Source: Anniella stebbinsi (lineage: Eukaryota; Chordata; Lepidosauria; Squamata; Anniellidae). From it: a stretch of 64,000 nt of DNA. The notes beneath the pieces are model-generated. The model did not search any database. It worked only from the letters and a program-made list of their open reading frames with translations, and was not told the origin of the DNA. The position numbers and the translations under genes were made by a program. Location: positions 397,767,154-397,831,153 of the forward strand of contig JARDYH010000001.1 of assembly GCA_029215795.1 (NCBI GenBank), written 5' to 3'. This document shows, one piece after another, positions 57,749-64,000 of this stretch (position 1 is the stretch's first letter; each line of letters begins with the position of its first letter).

Positions 57749-58068
57749 TAGGCTGACCATATGAAAAGGAGGACAGGGCTCATATAACTTTAACAGTTGT
57801 AGAGAAAAGGGAATTTCAATCAGTGTCATTTGTATGCAATTAGTTCCTGATGATATTCCCTCTTAATCACAACTGTTAAAGTTGCAGGGGCCCTGCCTTC
57901 TTTTGTATATGGTCACTCTAGTATAGTGCCTGCACCTTTAACAGTTGTGATGAAGAGGGAATTTCACCAGGAACTAATTGCATACAAATGACACTGATTG
58001 AAATTCCCTTTTCTCTACAACTGTTAAAATTATATGAGCCCTGTCCTCCTTTTCAGATGGTCAGCCTA
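57749..58068. mobile_element. Foldback hAT-type MITE, copy 3
   Basis: This 320-bp palindrome has ends TAGGCTGACC ... GGTCAGCCTA. A perfect 8-bp duplication, ttacaatc, flanks it (57741-57748 and 58069-58076). Both arms carry 'atgaaaaggaggacagggct' or its near-complement, the subfamily of copy 1. Confidence 0.92.
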
Positions 58069-58101
58069 TTACAATCCTTTCCTCCAGTGGATGGCTTAAA
58101 G

Positions 58102-58421
58102 TAAGGTGACCAGATAAAATCCAGGTCAGGGCTCATGTAACTTTAACAGTTGTAGAGAAAAGGGGATTTCAGCCAGTGTCATTTGTATGCAATTCGTTCC
58201 TGGTGAAATTCCCTCTTCATCACAACTGTTAAAGTTGCAGGGGCCCTGCCTTCTTTTGTATATGGTCACTCTAGTATAGTGCCTGCACCTTTAACTGTCG
58301 TGATGAAGAGGGAATTTCACCAGGAACGAATTGCATACAAATAACACTGGCTGAAATTCCCTTTTCTCTACAACTGTTAAAGTTACATGAGCCCTGACCT
58401 GCATTTTATCTGGTCACCCTA
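58102..58421. mobile_element. Foldback hAT-type MITE, copy 4
   Basis: This 320-bp palindrome has ends TAAGGTGACC ... GGTCACCCTA. A perfect 8-bp duplication, gcttaaag, flanks it (58094-58101 and 58422-58429). It belongs to the subfamily of copy 2 and lies only 33 bp from copy 3. Confidence 0.92.
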
Positions 58422-59514
58422 GCTTAAAGAAAACTAACCCAATCGAACAGGGCTTACCCAATTAACCAATTAATTAACTCTTTACATTTGCATATGAGTA
58501 AACCAAAATAGTTCTGAACCAAAACAAACCTGGTTTCAGATTATATACACTGCTGTCCTAGCAGACATTTGAGAAAAGGCCTTGTTATGCACATGTATAT
58601 GTGTGAGAGGTAGAGGAGAGCATATGCCTCTTTAAAAATGGCATGTGCCATTTTGAAGAAAAAAAAACTTGTATCAAAATAGGGTTTTAGACTGGGCAAT
58701 TCTGCTACTCAATGGAGCACATTTTAGCTGATTAAAAAAATAATGTAACAGACAAAGCAATTAAAGGTTGCAGCCCTAGTGGTGAAGTTGAGATGGACTG
58801 GACAGGTATGGGGCAGGTAGGGTTTACAGCTTAGTGACCTCCACTCCAAGAGTAACAATAAGAGAAAACAATATTCTGGTGACTAGATGTGATGTCAGAG
58901 AAAGAGAGCCCCACTTTTCTAGGTGAAGAGCACCCACTGTGGCATTGGAAGAATCCTCACTGAACAGCTGTCTAGCTTCCAGTCCTTGCTGGGAGCCTTA
59001 TCTGTACCATTAAGCTGTGTATCAATAAGCTCTAATACTGGTGCAGATAAGACACTGGTGGCAGGCACAAGGTCATGCTGCATTTGAAACAAATGGTCAG
59101 GACAGAAGCACAAAATGGCGCACTGCTAACAATCCGAGGAATGCATCACAGTCCAATTTACCAGCCATAAGACTTCAGGGAACCAGTAAAAAGGAAGCTG
59201 AAAGGGAAAGTCAAGTGGATCATCTCTCTCCAGAATGCTTGGTTTATTCAAAACCACAACAATAGAAGCTCCTCTAGAATGTATCCTGCAGATCAGGAAA
59301 GGTAGCACCAAGTCAAAGGCCACCAGCACGTTTAATGAGCAGTCTCAAGGAAGCTATTAGAGAGAAAAAGAATTCATTCAGAAAATGAAAGTCTTGCCCA
59401 AATGAGGAGAACAAAAAGAAACACAAAGGAAATTCAAGAAGAAAATAAAAAAAGAATTTAGAATACATAAAGGAAGAAAATATAATAACATCAAAAGCAG
59501 GAAACCAGCTAGGG

Positions 59515-59855
59515 TGTCAGTTGGAACATTGGATAATGTCCCACCACCAAGAGAGATTAGGTTGGTGAGGACACTGGGCAGGGCCTTTTCTGTGGCAGCA
59601 CCCCAATTATGGAGCTCCCTCCTTACAGAGGTCAGACTCAGCCCCATCTATGTCTAGCTTCTGGCAGGCTGCAAAGACTTTTGTTGAGGCTGATTTTACG
59701 GGTTTTAAGTAGAACGTTTTAATGATGGTTTGTGCTGTTCTTAATTGAACTGTTTTGTTATGAGATTTTGTTTTTACAATCACATATCACCTTGGGGGCC
59801 CTTCTGAGTAAAAAGGTGATTCATAACTGCTTTAATTAATAAATAAAACCCTAGG
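59515..59855 (+). mobile_element. L2-type LINE 3' end
   Basis: 'ccaccaccaagagagattag', 'gggccttttctgtggcagca' and 'atggagctccctccttacag' parallel the 51950-52560 copy. It then runs into AT-rich 3' UTR and an aataaa tail. Confidence 0.75.
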
Positions 59856-61589
59856 AACAGTACGGAGGCTGCTGAAGGACTCAGCTCCCAGAATGGAGAA
59901 GGACAGGGACAGGGCCTAGAACTGCTTGCTCTCTTTTCTGGATGAAGATCTAGAAGCCCTTTAAAGCTAAAAGCACAAGAAGAGTATGAACACGTGCAGC
60001 CGTCCTAGCGAAGGCCTTTGCACAATCACGGCGTGGCCGTAGCGAAGGCACACACAACTCTGCCCTCCGTTCATTCTTGTATCTAATTCCTCTTTTGTTT
60101 CTAAGGAAGGTTCCCCCGAGAGTGCGCTTTATAACAGCATTAATCAATCAGCAGTGCTACTGTAACATAAATATGATGAGTGATTGTTGTTGCTATTGTA
60201 GAGAGTTAATATGCTTTCCTTTCCCCTCTTGAGTCCTGTTCACATCTGGGTTCATTCAGAAATAAAATACGTGCCGTGTTTTCGGACCAATCCCTTGTGG
60301 GCAACGGCTAAGAAAAGAGGGACGCCCGCACAGTTCGAAATGTCTGGCTCAGGTCCGGGCTGCGGTTCTTGGATGAAGGACTAGACATGCAGAGGAAGCA
60401 AGGAAGCAGCAGCGGCTCACGTCAGTGCTATTGCCACACACTCCCCCCTCCACCAGCCACTGCCCCTTGCATTAAAACAAGGGTCATTTTTCCACCAGAA
60501 GAGTCCCACGCCTTGTATAAAGTCAATCAATTAAAAGCCCTTTAAATCAACTAAAAAGCCTTCCTGATTAATTGGGCATCACTTTTTAAAAAATTGAATT
60601 AATGTTACTGAAGGTACATAAAAGACCTGGAGGTGGCGGGCACTGCTTTAGAGGAGTTCCCTCTACGCTCTTACACAGGCAGAGAAAGGTTTATTTAAAG
60701 CATTTTGGGGTCACTCTGCTGCCACCAGGGTGGCCCTCAAACCAGCTTGCCATCAGAATCAATAACATGACCTAACATAGCATGCTCAGAACATATACAT
60801 GCACAAAAGCAAAGTCCTCCGAAATCAAAACAAACACCCACTAAAGGAGCATCCAATCTATAATTTTTATAGATTTTTTTTTAATTCTAAAATTTAAAAA
60901 TTGTAAACATATACATATCTAAGCAGATTTTTTAAAATGTGAAACATTTCGGTAAGAAACACCAGCTTCAGTCACCGAAACGTTTTATACTGAAACATTT
61001 CATGTTTTAAAATCTGTTTATGTATGCATATGTTCAAGCATTTTAAAGCTATAAATCTTTTAACATTTAGAATTATTATTATTTTAAATCTATAAAAACA
61101 TTATATGCTGGATGCGCTACTACTGTTTGTTGGCCTTGTTTTTGGAGTGCTGTACCATGCATACTGCATCGCCTGCATATCGGTTGATTAAAAGCAAAGT
61201 ATTCTCTACCACCCAGCCTCACTTGTTCTTAGGTTCTTTCTCTGGCTTATCGGGAGCGAAACAAGCCAGAATTCCAGGTGCACACACTACGTTAACCAAA
61301 CCACGGAAGGAAGGTCTGTGGTTTGTTTAACAGCTCCCCCTTGCAGCAGGAGTAATTGGGAAAACCTTCATCAAGCACACTGCCTCACTCTTGAGAAGCC
61401 AGGCTGTTTCTAAAAATCTGGGTTATCTTTGCAGGCAAACCAGGCCTGAAAAGAACGGGAGGGTTAATTCATAACCTAGTAAACCAGCATTCAAACTCCT
61501 TTCACGAACTCAGATATTGCCACTGCGGCACAAGAATGAAGGAAAAACAGCCCCCATCCCTACTTCACCCCCTTATGTCTGATATAAGG

Positions 61590-61825
61590 AAGGACCACAG
61601 CTCAGGGTTTGCATGCAGAAGGTCCCAGGACAGGGGCCATAGCTCAGTGTGATAGAGGTCATGCTTTGCATGCAGAAGGTCCCAGGTTCGATCCCCAGAT
61701 TTTCCAAATAGGGCAAGGAAAAAATCCTGCCTGAAACCCTGGAGAGACGCTGCTGCCAGCCAGTGTTGACAATACTGGGCTAGATGGATCAATGGTCTGA
61801 CTCTGTATAAGGCAGCTTCCCAATT
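61590..61825 (+). mobile_element. tRNA-Ala-derived SINE with partly duplicated head
   Basis: 'ggccatagctcagtgtgata', 'tgctttgcatgcagaaggtc' and 'ccaggttcgatcccc' resemble the A box, TGC anticodon arm and B box of tRNA-Ala. The body matches 2928-3112. A shortened head ('ccacagctcagg', 'ttgcatgcagaaggtcccag') precedes it at 61597-61628. Confidence 0.8.
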
Positions 61826-61895
61826 CCCAGGCACCTCCAGAGAGTCAGGGCTACCTGAAAGCCTACAGAGACACTGCCAGTCCAAATAGACAATC

Positions 61896-62425
61896 CTAAG
61901 GCCCTTTCTAGACCTCCCAGTGTTCCGGGAGGGAAGGGGGAGGCTCTCACGATATCCTCATCGAGAGAGCATCCCCCAGCGCACGCACATGGTGCACGAT
62001 GTCCTGGAAGGAAACAGGGGATGCTGCGCCCACCATTTTTTTAGGGCCCGAGGAAGGAGCGCCAAATGTAAGTAAACCCCCCAATGCAAAATCGGGGCCC
62101 CACCCCCTTTCCCTGCCATCCCAGGGGTGGCAAAATTGCTGCCACCCCTCCCCTGATGGGCATGGAGCCGCGCGGTGCAGCTCTGTGCCCATTTCTGATG
62201 CCGCGCTTACTCACAAGTAAGCATGGCACCAGGTGGGATGGGTGCCCACATCTCCTGTGCTCTCGGGAAGTTCCCGGGACTGCGGAAAAATCAGGATTTC
62301 CCAGGGATCTCTTATCCCTTGGAAAACCTGTGCCCGTCCCCCACTCCCCTATGCATCATCTAAAAGCACAGGCACAACCCGGAGCAGTCCCAGTAAAAAA
62401 GGGCCGGTGTAGAAACGGCCTAAGT
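61896..62425. mobile_element. Probable foldback MITE (530 bp)
   Basis: Left end 'taaggccctttctagacc' is the approximate complement of the right end 'ggtgtagaaacggccta'. The interior is GC-richer than its surroundings. No target duplication was seen. Confidence 0.5.
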
Positions 62426-64000
62426 TTTGGGGGGGATGGTCTAACTCAGCATAAGAAGGCAACTTCCTCAACTGAGGGGGGTCCACCTTCACCCCCCACA
62501 TAAGAGTTGCATTTAGATGAAATCGAATACACAGATAATAATTTATACAGTTGCTCAAGTTATCCTCATAGTGTGTGCACGCAGCTGTCTTCAAATGGAA
62601 AAAATACAAACTTTCTACAAATTAAGAGCGGTGTGGAGGCAGGGAACACTTCCTGCTCACCCTTCCAAAGAAGCAGAGAGAGAGAGAAAGCAAAGTGATC
62701 TATTTTAAGGAGATGTGTCTCTGTACCAGAAAATGGAGGACCGGCAGGGTAGGTTGTGTGTGGCTGTGTGACTCTGAGAAGCCAAGGCCACACTGCTCTT
62801 CCCTTTCTGCTCCAAATTGCACTGGTCACAGCAAGGAGAAACGCTGAGCTCTCAGAAGCCGTCAATGGAATTGCATCAACTCAATGCAACCCCTCTGCTG
62901 CTCACTTTGTATTCAGGGGAGAGGAGCAGGGGAGCCTCTGTGAAGATGCAGAAAGTGAGAGACAAGACAGTTAAAGCTCCTGCGCATGTGTGGAAGCTCC
63001 CGAAAAGCCAGAGAGCTGAAAACCATCACATTTGCCTAGAAAAGTTACTCTGATTGCCTGATTTCTGGGGGGGGGGGCATGTTTTGGTTTAGAAGCTGTT
63101 CTGTGCCTCCTAATAATCCACCAGAGGTGGCTTGTGGTGGGAGACAAAAGAACCCAAGTGGCTAAGCGAGCAAAACCTCAGAGCAAGCCACAGGGTGATG
63201 CAGAACGGCTGAGAAAAGGATGCCAGACTTAAGAAGAGCACCAGGATTTCAGTTCAGCAGGAGGAAGGAGGTACAGTTGCAACGTTCTTCGCTAGCTGAG
63301 CAGTTCTGAAGTCCACTTCCCATTGCAGGGGAATAACAGGGGTGGGGTTGCTCCTGCATCACTGTCCCCTCCCCATCAACAAACAGAGCATTTAAAGACA
63401 CTATGGGTTGTGGGGGAGGCAAATGTGGCTACCTCTCTATGCAAGGATGGGCGGAGAGAAGATGCAATCCTGGATATCGTCCGAGGCACCCTGGGGCCTT
63501 TCTCTGCACTGTAAGCAGGCAAGAGAGATTATGACCCAGCCAGCCCTGTGCACTGCTCCAGCAGTGATCCTGAGCAAGTTGGCAAGACTGGTGGTGGCGA
63601 ATCAGGGTGTCGTGAAACCCCCGATCAAAGCATGAATGACTCTTGTTTCCAGCATTGTGTTTTCTTTGAGCTGTGAAAGGGCATAAATCTGCCTTGTGTA
63701 GAGAGGCAATTACACAAAGCTTTCATCAATAAATAGCAGGGGAGTGGTGGGGGCTTCCCAGATGCAATAATGAGAGAGGTTTCTGGCCATCTGTCCTTCC
63801 TGCTAAGCTCAATTCATCACCTTTGCCCTGGACAAATCTCTGCAGAGCCCAGCCACCAAGACAAGACTGAGAGGCTGCAGTACAAAGCCAGCTTCGGCCA
63901 GGCCTCCCAGCAAACTGCCAGGTAGCCCCCTCAGTCCGATGCAGGGCTGAAACCAGGGCAGCAGAATGGCATTTAACTTCTCTGCCATATGTTGGCTGCT

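Larger units (their letters stand above)
5604..64000 (-). other. PRTG: PRTG gene (protogenin), partial at its 5' end
   Basis: This is a DCC/neogenin-family receptor of embryonic mesoderm and neural tissue. Protogenin is a single-pass membrane protein with four Ig and five FNIII domains. Eighteen in-frame exons here cover Ig2 to the stop, 1055 complete residues. Many stretches are nearly unchanged from the mammalian protein as I recall it, for example [29 protein letters not shown] and GCVSVRDR-V. That separates it from its paralogues IGDCC3, IGDCC4, DCC and NEO1. Exons for the signal peptide and Ig1 are missing from the window. Every exon is open and every junction is in phase, so the gene looks intact. 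Confidence 0.95.
57290..64000 (-). other. PRTG intron 2 (partial)
   Basis: It holds two hAT-type foldbacks (57749-58421), an L2-type end (59515-59855), a tRNA-Ala SINE (61590-61825) and a foldback (61896-62425). I searched both strands for Ig1 or a signal peptide and found neither. I recognise nothing in 58430-59510, 59860-61580 and 62430-64000. Confidence 0.75.

Noticed and set aside
27338..58421. Repeated palindromes as a CRISPR-like array or a functional RNA family
   Set aside because: The copies are dispersed, each has transposon ends and an 8-bp target duplication, and there are no regular spacers.
61630..61690. tRNA-Ala gene
   Set aside because: The A- and B-box resemblance belongs to a SINE with a SINE body after it. 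An acceptor stem does not close, and there is a sister SINE at 2928.

Overview
The window is vertebrate nuclear DNA. The mix of repeats suggests a non-avian reptile, most likely a squamate: CR1 3' ends closing on ATTCTATGATTC-type ends, abundant L2-type LINE 3' ends, an L1, tRNA-Ala-derived and other tRNA-derived SINEs, solo LTRs and several foldback hAT MITE families. No species can be named from the sequence alone. Coding sequence is a small fraction of the window, about 3.2 kb of 64 kb.

The window is dominated by one gene on the minus strand, PRTG (protogenin), a DCC/neogenin-family transmembrane receptor. Eighteen consecutive coding exons can be placed to the base (57289 down to 11895). 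All have GT-AG boundaries and all join in frame with compatible phases. They encode Ig domains 2-4, five fibronectin type III domains, one membrane span and the whole cytoplasmic tail: 1055 complete residues plus a stop. The signal peptide and Ig1 exons were not found and probably lie beyond the right edge. One intron, splitting FN3, is 22.7 kb. A long 3' UTR probably runs from 11894 to a poly(A) signal near 5630. It carries two let-7-type seed matches and two foldback repeats.

At the left edge, a CpG-rich block (about 440-1420) contains the first coding exon of PYGO1, also on the minus strand (688-637), followed by a splice donor. The order PRTG then PYGO1, head-to-tail on one strand, is the order I know from mammals. 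This synteny supports both calls. Only about 4-5 kb separates the putative PRTG poly(A) site from the PYGO1 promoter.

The rest is intron and intergenic DNA rich in transposable elements. The best-resolved are four 283-320 bp foldback hAT-type MITEs, each with a different perfect 8-bp target-site duplication; a 5'-truncated L1 with a perfect 17-bp duplication; and two copies of one LTR family, one interrupted by another element. There is also a three-level nest (L2 in MITE in CR1) near 46.5-47.5 kb. I found no bacterial, CRISPR or defence system and no wholly new gene. The observations worth following are the PYGO1 uORF overlap, the let-7 sites in the PRTG 3' UTR, the extended PRTG C-terminus and the TE structures.
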